Source of the DNA: Argopecten irradians
Taxonomy: Eukaryota > Mollusca > Bivalvia > Pectinida > Pectinidae
DNA: 64,000 bases
NCBI RefSeq assembly: GCF_041381155.1
Contig: NC_091135.1
Location: forward strand, 60,424,567 to 60,488,566
Reading direction: 5' to 3'
This document shows positions 13,690 to 27,200 of the stretch, one piece after another. The notes beneath the pieces were generated by a model. The model was given only the letters and a program-made list of their open reading frames with translations. It was not told the DNA's origin and did no database searches. The translations under genes and the position numbers were made by a program. Positions within the stretch are counted from its first letter, which is position 1. Each line of letters starts with the position of its first letter.

Positions 13690-15221
13690 TATCATTTAAT
13701 TCTTAAATAGTTCTATACATAGAGAATGGATAATCTTAATTTATCTTTTGAGTTTAGTTGCTTTAGAAAATATATTCTTTCAATATATTTGTTTCTGATA
13801 TAGAGAACTTTTTTTGTAATACTGGTGGTGGGGAAGATGCATGAATAGAAATGCAATAATTTTAGAGTACATATGTTAACTAACAAAACGTTCTATAACT
13901 AACTGTTGTTTTATTATGGTGTCTGTGATAATTTAAAATTTATGGTCAACTAGGGCAAATATTGATTTTTTTAGAAAATTCCCCTCGCTACATTTCAGCC
14001 TATGAAATGCTGTTTTCCCGGACTTCCAATTTTTTTGAAAAAGTATCTGTTATCAGATTATACCTATAGCATGTTTTTCAAATGGTTTAAAAGTGTGGAC
14101 AAAATCGATAACATGCCAAATATTTCGAGCAAACCAAATATCCTCAATTTTTAACCTGACAAAATTTGAGGTTTTTTTGCTTCAAAATCAATTTGTCGTA
14201 AAAATAATTCGTAAATATCATTATAAATGGATATGAAATAAAGAATGAAGTATCTTTTATTAGCAAAAATAATTAAAAAATAAAAATTATGTTCAAAAGA
14301 TGGACACAATGGGTCCCCTTGCCACATACCCAAAGCAATTTTAGAAAATATCATTTCAGGCCCTTTATGCCTTTTTAAAACATACAAAATAAATAAACAA
14401 CACATAAAAAAATAGTTATGTACCTAGACCTTTAACACTGCAAAATTTGAAAAAAATCGGCACGTGGGCGGATTTTGCAACCCCACCTTTATATATATAG
14501 AGAGAGGGTATTCCTTGTTTCTTGATGAATATCAGTTAAATTTCATAGAGTGAGATGGAAACTTTGATATTTACAACTTTTACATACAACATACATCTTC
14601 ACCATGAAACCTGGAAAATACAAGTTAAGAAATATTATTATGGCCATTTTGAAAAAAATCGAAGGCTGGCTTCAAAAAAACCTTTTGCATTTTGTTTAGC
14701 TTTTGTAAAATAATGCCCCCGCTAAAAATGGCGATTGACATTATTTTTGAACACCTAACATTTGACTACTAAAGAACTTCAATAAATATTCCAAAATCTA
14801 ACTAAGCTCAAAGAAGATATTCAACACGTACTATCATAGACAATATAATTTCATACTTTCTCACACCAGAGGTTAATCGGGTTTATCTATAACACGAAAG
14901 CTACGACACAAAAAGATAAAATATGTACAAACAGGACGTAAATTTGTGTTAATTAAGACGATGACGACTAGATATCGAACGACAATGACTTGATATTTTT
15001 TACAATAACATAATCTGTAAACCACGAGCATTTTCATTGTCTTCGTCATTTTGAATAGTGCTGTATGAACCTGAACTGACATTAGCTTGCATTTTTATCT
15101 AAATTTAAACAATAATCATTTGCTTTGGTGAGCATTATACTATAATTACCACACTAAACCCATTTTACTTCTAGATACCCATTTCATACACTGCGTTGAC
15201 TATGTCCTTGATCTGCTTCCA
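13690..15221. other. Intergenic between convergent genes
   Basis: AT-rich and without supportable genes. It should contain the 3' UTR of the minus-strand cyclase just left of 15222, but I found no clear AATAAA on that strand close to the stop codon. Confidence 0.35.
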
Positions 15222-18200
15222 CTATAGTATCACACACAGCGAACTCTGACTCGCCTTATCTCGGCCTTCCTCGTTTGTTGTACTACTAGTTGCTGGTATC
15301 GGTTTGTTTTGAATGTTCGTGAAAGTGTTGTCATTCGTGTCCTTGCTATCCTCAGCGTTACCATCCGTACCGTCTGTGTTATGGACCTGAGTGTCCTTGC
15401 TATCCTCAGCGGTACCATCCGTACCGTCTGTGTTATGGACCTGAGTGTCCTTGCTATCCTCAGCGGTACCATCCGTACCGTCTGTGTTATGGACCTGAGT
15501 GTCCTTGCTATCCTCAGCGTTACCATCCGTACCGTCTGTGTTATGGACCTGATTGGTCTGAGGTGGTTTGTATGCCTTGCCTGATTTACCATTGATGAAG
15601 TAAGTATTCATTAGACCTTTCCCTTTTATCTCTACCTCTCCTCTTGGTTCCAATTCATATTCCGTTCCGACAAGCTTCCTGAAAACCGATAAAACATACT
15701 TTTGTGATTTTTAAAAAAAATTCTATTTCGTACCCGATATTTGGACAATTGGTCAGCAAAATGGTTTTCTATTGGGAACAACTGGGTGCTCAATATTTGT
15801 TATTACATTCAAACAAGCTAACCCCTCATATTTTGTGTGGTGTTCATTTGCATTGCAAAGTACAAAACCGTTCAAATTTATAATCATACAGGGTTTTTTT
15901 CAAGTAAGGCTTGTATTTGAGGCCGGCTTATTTTCATATTTAGAGTATTATAATGCATTATCCTCTAGGGGCTACTGTCATTGTGGTATTCTTCCATACT
16001 CTCCATACCAGTGTCGTTAACTCTTATGACAATGATGAGTTTGCTGATTTTATCAACTTCTATTTACTTTCCTCATGGGGCTGTATAATCCTGATTACTG
16101 CATTGAAATCTTAAAAGCCTTTGTATATTTAGCTTGAATGTTTTAATCTTAGCTTAGATTCACTCCGAGGAGAATCATTCGACATGATTATGTATGAGTT
16201 TTTATTCAAAAGATAATATATATGGAAGAAGGCATACGGATATATTAGTATGGATATGTAAATCAAATGGTCATTCTATTATCACTTTAAAAAGTAGGGG
16301 AATTAGCCTCGGAATGTAAAAGTTGCAATACATGTGTTGTAACGAGAAATCCACTAACTATATCATTTGGTTCGCTGTCGAATTAAAAGCGAAAATGAAC
16401 GTAATGCAATAGTAAATTAAATAGTTGATTTCATATAACATCTAGTAGGAAATCTACCCGATTGATTTATATTTAGCAGTTCAGTAAAACAGTTTCAAAC
16501 GAACAATAATGGCCAACATAAATTATGCTAAGAACGTGGTATCATAGATAGCAAAGTGATATAATATTTATCCAGCAATACGTGCAACGATTCCATCACC
16601 CTCCTATTGGTTGATTCATTGTTTGAAGGTCGGGCATGTTTGTTGAACATTGTAATACGAATATGTTTATAAATGTAACACTGCAAAATATAAAAAAATC
16701 ATACCATGCATTTTTTGTAATGTTGCAGGGTAAAAAGAATACATGGTCAGTGTCTTTAAATATAAGCTGTATTTTGGCTCGGAGGCTCGCCAGTTTTGTC
16801 TTTTTTAACCCTCGCCTTTCTTAACCCTCGTCAAAAATACAGCTTACATTTCAAGACACTGACCATGTATTCTCTATCTATGTAAATGTGAACGTTGCTT
16901 ACGAAGACGATGCTAGCATTTCCGGAGCGTAATGGTATGATTTGACTGTAGCATGTTACTTACTGGTATGTAGAGCCACTGATATGTACCCGGCCCGGAA
17001 CTCCGTGACTCTCCATGCGCGAGGCGGTGTTGACTGTGTCTCCGAATAGACAGTACCGCGGCATCCTCGTCCCCACTACTCCGGACACCACGGGACCCGT
17101 GTGGATCCCTACCCGTATCTATGGTAACAGAAATGTTATATGGGACTTATGGAACAAATCCTAGAGACATGCACGTTTCTCATTGAAGTTTTAATACAGA
17201 TGGACATTTCATTCAAGGATTAGTTGTCATTGTTTCTTGATAATTCTGATTACTTGTATTTTTTTCTTTGGTGGCTCTAAGTTTTCTAAATATATAAAAG
17301 TGTTGGAAGTAAGACTATTGGAACTAGAGCTGTGAGCCAATGGATAACCAATAGCCCTGCTACCTCTTATTAGTCCCCTGCTAGTGAACCGGATGGGACT
17401 ATATATAGTGTTTGTTCCCAACTGTCTGTCCGGATTTGGTTTCCAGATGATAACTTGAGAACGAATTGGTGGATTTTTTATCAAACTATACACAATAGCA
17501 GCATATGAGAGAATACAGCTTGGGATTAATTGAATTTGGGGTCAAGAGGTCAACTACAAAGGTAACTGTTACCAAAAATAGATTATTACAAATAATATTA
17601 GTTTCATTAGTTTCCAGACGATAACTTTATAACACAACAACGGATTTTGATCAAACTTCACACTTGGAATTGAATTTGAGGTCAAAAGGACAACTACAAA
17701 GGTCACTGTTATTAAAAATAGATTATTTCAAAAAGTTTAGTTTCCGGACGAATTCTTGAGAACACATCGACAGAATTTCGAGTCCGCTAAACCTGCCTAT
17801 ATTTTTAGTTTTTTTTTTACCTTTTTATGCCTAATATAAAGTCGGCTCGCGGTACCTCTTAAAAATGTGAAAGCGTAGGACAGATTTTGCCTACACTACT
17901 TCAGCGGCATATTTCTAATAAACTGTCCATTAAATGCAGTTTAAACGTACACATACCTACTCATTAGGATCCTATGTACTCCACTGCCCCCATGTGACAT
18001 CCCATTTATGAACTTAAACAACTCTGCACAATGAAATACCTACGATACCCTTCTATTTCACACATTTGTAATGGCCACCGACTACACCTTTAGTTGAGTA
18101 AACGGCACATGTTGGCAGTGCAGTACATAAGATCCCAATGGATAGGTAAGTGTACGTTTTCCCGGCATTGCATGGACGATGTATTAGATATATATATGCC

Positions 18201-21200
18201 GCTGACGTAGCGTAGGCCAAGGCTGTCCTACGATTTCACATTTTTAAGAGGCACCGCGAGCTGAGCGGACTACAGAATTCCATACAGTAATATCAAAACT
18301 AAGCAATATTAACTTGATCACATAGATTAGAAATGTAATTGACGGCAGACAACACTTACTTTAAGCTGGTTTGAGGCTTAATGTTTTCCATTATGTTTCC
18401 CTGTTAAGTGTTATTGATGCATGCAATATGCCAAATTACATACATCTGTATGTTACAAAAATGCCCAAGTTTGAACAAAACCGATCAAAAAGCTGATGAG
18501 TTATTGGTCGTTTTACAAAACCTGTGTACCATTGCAACCACACTTCCGTAAAAAGAAAGCATGGATGCACATCTGAACATATTACCCAGCATTGCTGCCA
18601 AGTTTTCATTGATTTTGAACCAGTCGTTTAGGAGAATTCTTCGGACATTTTATCCTGTGAACAGACGGGAAGACAAGCTGATTCCAATATATCCCCTTCA
18701 TTGCAGAGTGTTAGGTTTGATAAGGGGTAAACATAAACGTTGTATTTATTTTTGTGGTTCAATGATTCCATATTGAAGTATGATGTTACCTGGATTGGGC
18801 TGCCAGAAACAGGAGAAATGACACGCTTTGTTTCCCCTACCATTCCTAAACCCATCGTAGCAATTCTCTGCGCATGGTCATCAATAAATTCCGGGACACC
18901 CGATACCACCATATAGGCGTCGCCAATGGTTTCAACCTGTAAAATGTCGAAACAAATCCTGTTCAGGTTATGGTCTGATCTGCATTAAAATGAGGAGGAG
19001 GCAGGTATATTGTTGCTTCCATTTATCCTTCATATTTTAAAGAAGAACATGCATTACTTTGTTAGCCCTACCTTATACACATCATACTCGGTTGACAAGT
19101 TGTCGAACTTCATGAAAAGGTCGTTGAGCAGAGCGACGATTTGAATAGGTTCACACTTAGCAGCCATGTTTGTAAACGTCACGATATCACTGAATAAGAT
19201 GGTGACGCAGTCATGCTTCTCTGGATGTAAATCAATTAAAATATTATATTTCATTCTTATCATCAAACTTGATGAAAGCTATATACTCTTATACATATGA
19301 AATCGAAACTCATACTTACACAAAAGTATTGCTTCAGAAGAAATTACAAAAAATACCTTATATACATAACGTAAATCAGAAGTCTGTTTCAGTAAAGTGG
19401 GAAGCATTAGGAGAGAACATGGATAGGTCATTCTATGTATTTGAACCAATGTTTAAAGATGCTTCACCGCCGACAGAGCATAAATGATATTAATTATTTG
19501 AACAATAATTGGTGTATTATCGTGTATATATATGTCTAATTAACACAAAAAGTTATATAAAATAATTTATTTTGCCTTTGGTGCATGCGCAATCAATACT
19601 TCATTCCATATAGGATATAGTGCCACGGAATTTTTTCGAGATGCAATTAATTATTTTTCATATCTTTAACTTGAAGTAAAAGTAGAAGCTCAAACTTTTC
19701 AATGTTGGTAATAGTGTAAAGTAAGTAACTTTTCTAACTAAAGAAAAATACTAAATCGCCTGAACCTAATTTTGATAGTGAAAAAATACCATTTGTCGGC
19801 GGTGGAGCATCTTTAACATAATGTTCCCTACATATTACACAGGCAAAATGTCTAATCATAGATAAAATCAGGTTAATTTTACACGAAAAAATAGCGAAAG
19901 AGGAAAGGTAAAGACTTTAATCTGAAATTGACTTGAACTCGAACTTGGCCTGAAATCGACATGAAAATGTATTTTTTTTTCGATGAAATTCAGACGAAAC
20001 TGAAAATGGCTAATTTATCTGAATTTCAGAGGAAGAATTGACGTGAATTCACATGCAATTTTTGCAGGTCAGTGTGAATTTTCAGGTGTAATTGGCCTGT
20101 CATTCTGCCTGTGAAGATTAGGGTATGTGATTTCTTTATGTTTGTTTGACTACTAAGATCAAGTTACCTGCCGATACCACTTCGCCATTACGTAACTGAT
20201 TTGCTACCTTAACCGGTAACATCTCGTACAAGAGTGTGTCGGTCTTTTTCTTCTCCTCTTCTAGGGCATTGGCTAGTTTCTTCATTGTAGCTGTCGTCTC
20301 ATCCAGCTTCTTACTATCAACGGTGAAATTGCTTATGAGTAACATTTTTGTATATGGGATATTACATTCAATGCTAATAAAATGTTCTAAGCTTTAACAT
20401 TTAAAAGAAGTTCATCAAAGCTCACAAATAGAATTCATTTACACATATAAGCTGAGCTCCACAACTTCTTTGCAACTTTCTAGATATGGATACAAAATTA
20501 TTAGCACTCCATATTCAATGATCATATTCATATTCTTTATGTTCCTTGACGTGCTCCATTTTTCAATTCTCAGGACAGTATCAACATCGTCAATAAAAAA
20601 ACACTCTGGTGCTAGAGTCTATATTTAAAGATGAGGAAATTTGCACATACTTGCAAGAAAAGCCTACATACTTGCAAGAATAGCCAACACACTTGCAAGA
20701 ATATCCAACATACTTGTAAGGATAGCCAACACACTTGCAAGAATAGTCAAGATACTTGCAAGAATAGTCAAATGACATAAATATTTACATACTACTGACC
20801 TCATTTCTACATCAGCTCTCCGCTGTTCATTCATGAACATGATCTCCATGGTGAGTTGATCCTGTGGGATGTTGTTCAGATAACACGTGGACGCCAAGAG
20901 GTCACCAATGCTCTCGAAGAAAGGACTACCTAAGAAGGCAATGTGCTTATGGTTTTCCAGAGGAACCATGTGACCTGATACAGAAAAAAAGACTGGTTAG
21001 TCTATCACATCATAAAGATGAATTCAAAATGTGTTATACGCTCCGGTCAAATGTCACTTGTAATTCTAATCAGTTGACAAGGATTTTGTGCCATTCTTAT
21101 TTAGTAGTTGCTATAACAAAATCAAATTTTATAGTGATATTTTTATACCATTTTGAATTAATGATTCGTACCTCGGAGTAACGGACACTCCTCCTCCACA

Positions 21201-24200
21201 TTGTTCTTGCCTTTCCTTGGCTTCATTTGCAGAAAGAAGTACATGTACGTGTTGGAACAGTTCATGATGTTTCTGAAGGAAAGTGTTACGCTTGGTTCTT
21301 TGATCTCGAACACGTCGTTGAATTTTATATTAGCCTTCTCCAGGTCCGAGCAGAGAGTTTTCAGGTGAAGCCCAGCCCCCAGTATGTGCATTTTGTCGTT
21401 AAATATGACGCTGTACGGTATGGCTAGATGTAGACTACGGCGGGGTAGACTCACCATCTGTTTATCCATGTACCTGTCCAAATCCTCTGGTTGTATCCCT
21501 TTATCCAACACCACGCTGCAATTCCGGGTCTTAGAAACAGTAATACCCATTCCTCGGTCCACCCCAATGACTTTTACGTCAAAAATCACGTGTTCGCAAA
21601 ATTTAGATTCAAACACTTCTCCCGTAAGTCTTTCGACAAGTATCATTTCAATTTCTGTATCAAAGAGTTGCTTAGCAACTTCCTTTAATGTACCTGTGGA
21701 AATGAGGAATACCTGGTGAATATCAAACTCTTTCTCGAAGCGATATAATTATTTTCTGTGACATGAAAACACTTTCTAAATATATTTATATTGTTTTGAT
21801 CCAGAAGAGGGAGGATCCAGAGCAATCATCATTCTAAATATCATTTATAGTGACATGTAATGACTACGTGTATTCCATTACCAACCGTATATTATACCAT
21901 AATGCATATCATGATACTTGAAACAAACTTACCCACAGCTACGGGGTACATAGCTGGCCTCACAGTGTAAACGTGTACAAATAGTTTGTTGTTCTTCCTT
22001 TCACACCTGTCAGGATACATAAATGCCATCTTTATTTTATTTAATATACTGCTAGATTGACTTGTTTTAATTCGACATACTAAAATTGTTAGTTTGATCA
22101 TTTTGAACAGAAGCCAGTGTGACAGCCTGGTGGACACTCGATAGAGCTGACCAGTTATTGCTGTTTCTGCTGTAGGTGTTGTTGGTCCTGTCGCTTCTGT
22201 GCCAAATTATTTGATACAATTATAATGTATACAACATACATTGAAAATGTCTGTTCTGTACATTCATGAAAATGTCTGTACAATGCCATATGAGTTAGAT
22301 GTAGTAAAATCAGCATGGATGTTGAAGTATTGAGATATAATCTACATGCACAGGAGTAATGAGTAATTAGGCTTATTCTTTATGGTACACTTTCATACGT
22401 TTGATAAACTCTTCGGTATATACAAAGATGCGCTAAGCTTGCAATTGATAAGTAGTGGGAGTGATATTGCGTACCTGAACTGCGGTGGACGCATTCCCTT
22501 GTATGTAAGTGCTAACAAGGAGTGGAGCAGATCAAGGTTCTGGACGAAGGAGAAGAAGTCCCGGCCTAATGTCTTCATCATCCTGTCATAACCACGGGAA
22601 TAGGCGTACGTATAAAAATGGCGGCCATACGATTCCAGTAACTGAGGCAGGTCGATACCTTACAAAAGAAAGGCTATCATTCATCCAAATAATTGTTAAT
22701 ATTGATAAAAAGAAGTACAGAAACCTTTAAAGCTTCTCACTGTTATGTTATGCGTTTGTACAAATAAGAGGACCACTAAGGATATGTTTTAGAGTTCGTG
22801 TCTCGAAACAGCGAGAGTTGCATTGAGTCATATGGTGAGATGATCTACTCTCAGCCTTTGCTAATTGGTTGTAGGATGTATACTTAAATGTTAAATATCA
22901 GTCTAATTAATTATATTACTGTCTGTAAATGTTTAAAGGATTTGTGCAGTCAAAAATGATAATTTCAGATTATGCTGGAAATGGCTTTATTAGCACGTGT
23001 AGAAACCTCTCCGTACCGCGCGCGACCGGAATAACCCGTAAGCCGTCGATATCGGGGTCAAATTTTCTGACCACCCGATTATGCATATTTTCTAGCTCTA
23101 AAGCGTGTGACGTCACAATAGTCCGTGGCTTATAGCTGTACTATAACTGATGTGCTATCACTTATATCGACGGTCACAGGAAAAGCCGATCAACGATTTT
23201 TTATGATGACTTTTGAGTGAAGTTAATCGTACAATAACTTTGACTCGAATGTAAATAACTAAAAGAGTGAAATTCGATGTTTCAAATACTCTAATTTATG
23301 CTCTAATAGCAGGTATCTTCGTGTAATTATGAAAGAAAATCCGCACAGAAATAAAAGTTTCGGATTTTTTTTGTCGAGGAGTTCAGCAACGAAAAAGCTT
23401 CAATTAGATAATATTTCCCTGTAGTCTGTATCTTTGATACATTGTGAATTACAAAGTTTGTGACTGTAAAATGAAATTTTACGTAACAAGTAAAGAAATC
23501 CTTTATTAAAGCATCGAGGATATGATGCTTGACGTACGTACACACTGATGATTGATCATTACAAACATTGTGTTGTGTGTTTCTAACCGAATAAATTGAG
23601 ATACATTTATTACAATACCGTAATACGTTTCAACATGTGGTAGAAAGAATTTATCTTTGATATTATAATAGATCAAAATATTAAAATATTAAGCAAAACA
23701 AACTATTTTTAAGACAGTACGGTCGCGTTCAATTTTAATCGATATACGAATAGATACACCGATATATATATATAATTAGCCATGTCTTTGGTTTGATGGT
23801 TATGTAATACCAGGACCAGGATGTTGTTACCTGTACGCAACGCCATTCATCGAACTCACCTGTAATTACCTGGCCGCGGGCAATTTGCTATTCGGTGGAC
23901 TATATCGGGTATTTGGTATTGTCTTACTGTCAATCAAGTTAGGACATCCGTTAATTGGATTGTGATTTGAATTATGGAAACCCCGTACATCAATGCTCTA
24001 GGTATTTTATTGTCACCTCCATTTTTAAAATGAAGATGTAAAAGCAAATGGAAATAAAATATCCCTGATCATACCTAGGAATATATATTACACACACACA
24101 TATATATATATATATATGTCGTACACAGATAAAATAATAATGGAAGTTGACTTATTCAGAAACAAAAATGGTTTTAAGAACTATTTCAACTAAAGGTTTA

Positions 24201-27200
24201 ACCTTAAAAATTATTCCAGTCAAGTACTGTAATAACGTAACCGTGGCATATAGCAATCTTCCGTAATTTCTAAGGTATAAGCAAGAATTCTAAGCATGTA
24301 TTTTCACCGTTTCGAATCTACATGTATAGTCATACAAGAATGGTTACAGCATTACCACACTAAATATACTTATTTAAATATCTCTAAGTATGTTCATATA
24401 TCACACTATTAAAATCTCGGTATGATATATACAAAAGGATCGACAATGAATAGGCTATTTTAAGGATTAGTATAATTTTTAAATAATGATTTTTTTAAAA
24501 TCTACACTTATACTGTATCTAAAATAATATATCAGAAATATCATTGTTGTATGTCTGCTTTTTAGTAAAGGTTATGGATAAAGTTTCAAAGGCAACAATA
24601 TAGATATACATATTATTTTCGGTATAAGATCGGGGCTCGGCACCATAAAACTTTCTCAGACAGATTTTTTACTCAGGTCTATGTTAAATCATATACTTGA
24701 GTAAAAAATCTGTCTGAGAAAAGTTTTATGGTGCCGGGCCCTGTACTGCTACTCCAATATCACATAACTGACAACCGTCCACATTTTATTTTTTCTCAAA
24801 AAACTATGCCGTGTTTGCATAGCAGAAGTTTGAAATAAAAACACGCATTATAGATATATTCATGCTTATTTTTGTGATTTTACTCGTAAGAAGATAGTGT
24901 TACATTATACTATTTTTCATTACACAGAAATTTACATAATATTAATATTCTATCTAAATCTCAGTCCAGACTGATCCGAACATCATTTTGATATCGTTAT
25001 CAAAGTGGACTGATTATCTAATCTAAAGTTAGATATATACTTGTTTGAATGTTTGAAATGGTGTAAATGGAATGTTTTGAAACTGAAAATGTCTACATCA
25101 TAAAGCTAGAATAACCATTTACTCGAAAAACTCAAATTGTAGATCTAACGTATACGTATATACAACAATGTATGCTGTATAAATGTATAGTACTAGGCTT
25201 ACCTTGTGTAGCCGCGGACTACTCTGACATCACAAGACCACGTGACCGCCTAGCTCATTATCTCTGAACCGTAGTCGACACTACCCGTAAATCACGACCA
25301 AAACCAACCGATAGCGCTAAAAGCTAGGCGATTCGTAGGGTGGGACTTGATTTTTCATTCATCCAAAGCAATATCCTGACGTATTATCAAAAAAAAATTT
25401 TGGCTGCACAAATCCTTTAATATTAACAGCAGGATTGCCATCGTCTTATTAGCATCGAAATATTGATGTCGGTATATACAATACCATGTGACATTTGGAC
25501 GGATTAGTTACGAATCAATTCAATGCTAACCGGTCTATTTTTAATTGAAATTGTCTTAAATCAATTTGATGTCAGAAGACGTCAACCTTTTGTTTATAAA
25601 GGAGGTGTCGGAAAGCATTAGATATTCTCAATATCTTCTTCTCAATTGGTTTATGCATCATTCTAATAACAGCTGTATCAGCGAAATTTTATTAGAACTG
25701 TTTTATTTGACTGATTGATCCGTCTTCAGATATGCCAAATAAACTAGCGATTTCATCATTAGAAAGGCAAGCGTTCATTCTGATTTTAAATAAGCTGAAG
25801 CAGATTATTTTTTAATTAGAGGTCGAACAATATACAATGTACAACACGAATTGTCACATTGGATAATCTCTAGGTTATTCTATCGACCATGAGGTCAAAT
25901 GGTCAGCTTTGAATAATCGCGGTTATCATTTAGATAAATTTGATTAAGACTCTGTTAACCACATCACCAACTAGTGTCATCGCTAATAACAAAAGGAAAT
26001 ATTTCGTGATGAAAGACAGAGAATAAGTAGATAGTCTAGAATAATTCTCTGAATACCACAATATCTTATACAACCGTATCTTATGAATTCATACAAGGTA
26101 GAGTCAACCTTAATGGACCTTTGTTTCAGTTTTGCCGAATGGGCTTACCAAAATAGATCTTGTTGACAATACTATCTAATTGGATGATCCTTTATGGCCA
26201 TTTATCATAAATATCCAATAACTGCCATTGATTACATATTAAGTTACATCGTCTTTGATGTATCCGTGTGACCCCAGGAAATAAAATTGGATCATGCAGA
26301 ATCCATCATGTTGATCGTGAGGTCCATGTGTAACCTGGAATCACGTGATCAACAAATCCTAGCAATACCGTGATCTTCTTCTTGATCACCAGCAATGCTG
26401 CCTAGGCGAGAAAAAAAGTCACGTATAAGTGGCGGTTGGTAAGCAATCACGGAGGCGGGAGAACCATCAATGGATATAGCCGAGTAGATACAAGAGTACA
26501 ACTTACAAAAGGCTTTACCTCTTGTGCGCTAAGAAACGAGACTGAAATAGGAGTTTTCAAGCCGGTATGGGTTCCACGAGGTAAAAACAAGATGGCGACA
26601 TCCCTAGCGACGATCCAAAGAAACGCAGAGCAAGATCTTTTAAGGCGAAATCTGGGTCCAAAGTCACGTCCTCAACAGGATCGAAAGCTAATCTAAACAG
26701 CGACAGCCAGCAGGATACTGTTTTCAAATCTCCAGTAGCAAGCGCAAACGAGGAGAGCCATATTGAGTGCAGAGATTGTAGGACCATATTCACGGATCCC
26801 AAAAGAAAACTGTTAGATTGCGAAAGATCGAGATTCCTTTACTGTATTGCATGTTAAGGAAAAACTCCAAAGGAGTACAACTTTCATTTGAACTCCGATT
26901 CAATGTGGTTTTGTATAAAATGTAAACCTAGAGTACAAAAGGACATCCTCACTAATCGAAAAATTGAGGAAAAATGTCAGGCTATTACGAATGCGTACGA
27001 ACAGAGAATTGCACTTTTAGAAGAATCGATCCTCACAAAATGCGATGAAAATGGAGTACGTGAACTGATTAGCAATGAGAAGGCCACCAACCCTTGGACA
27101 GCAATAGGGCAAATGAATATGAATACAGAAGAGCGAACTAACGCAAAAAACATTCTTACAGAAATCAACGACCGCAAGTCTAGAGAAAACAACATTGTGG

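Noticed and set aside
14151-14405. 84-codon minus-strand frame in the intergenic region
   Set aside because: Low-complexity AT-rich frame with no recognisable motif or exon borders.
15309-15584. Repetitive 91-codon plus-strand frame
   Set aside because: Shadow of the 54-bp coding repeats of the cyclase tail.
21384-21719. 111-codon plus-strand frame
   Set aside because: Antisense shadow of cyclase exon 21693-21172, which has strong homology and splice sites on the minus strand.
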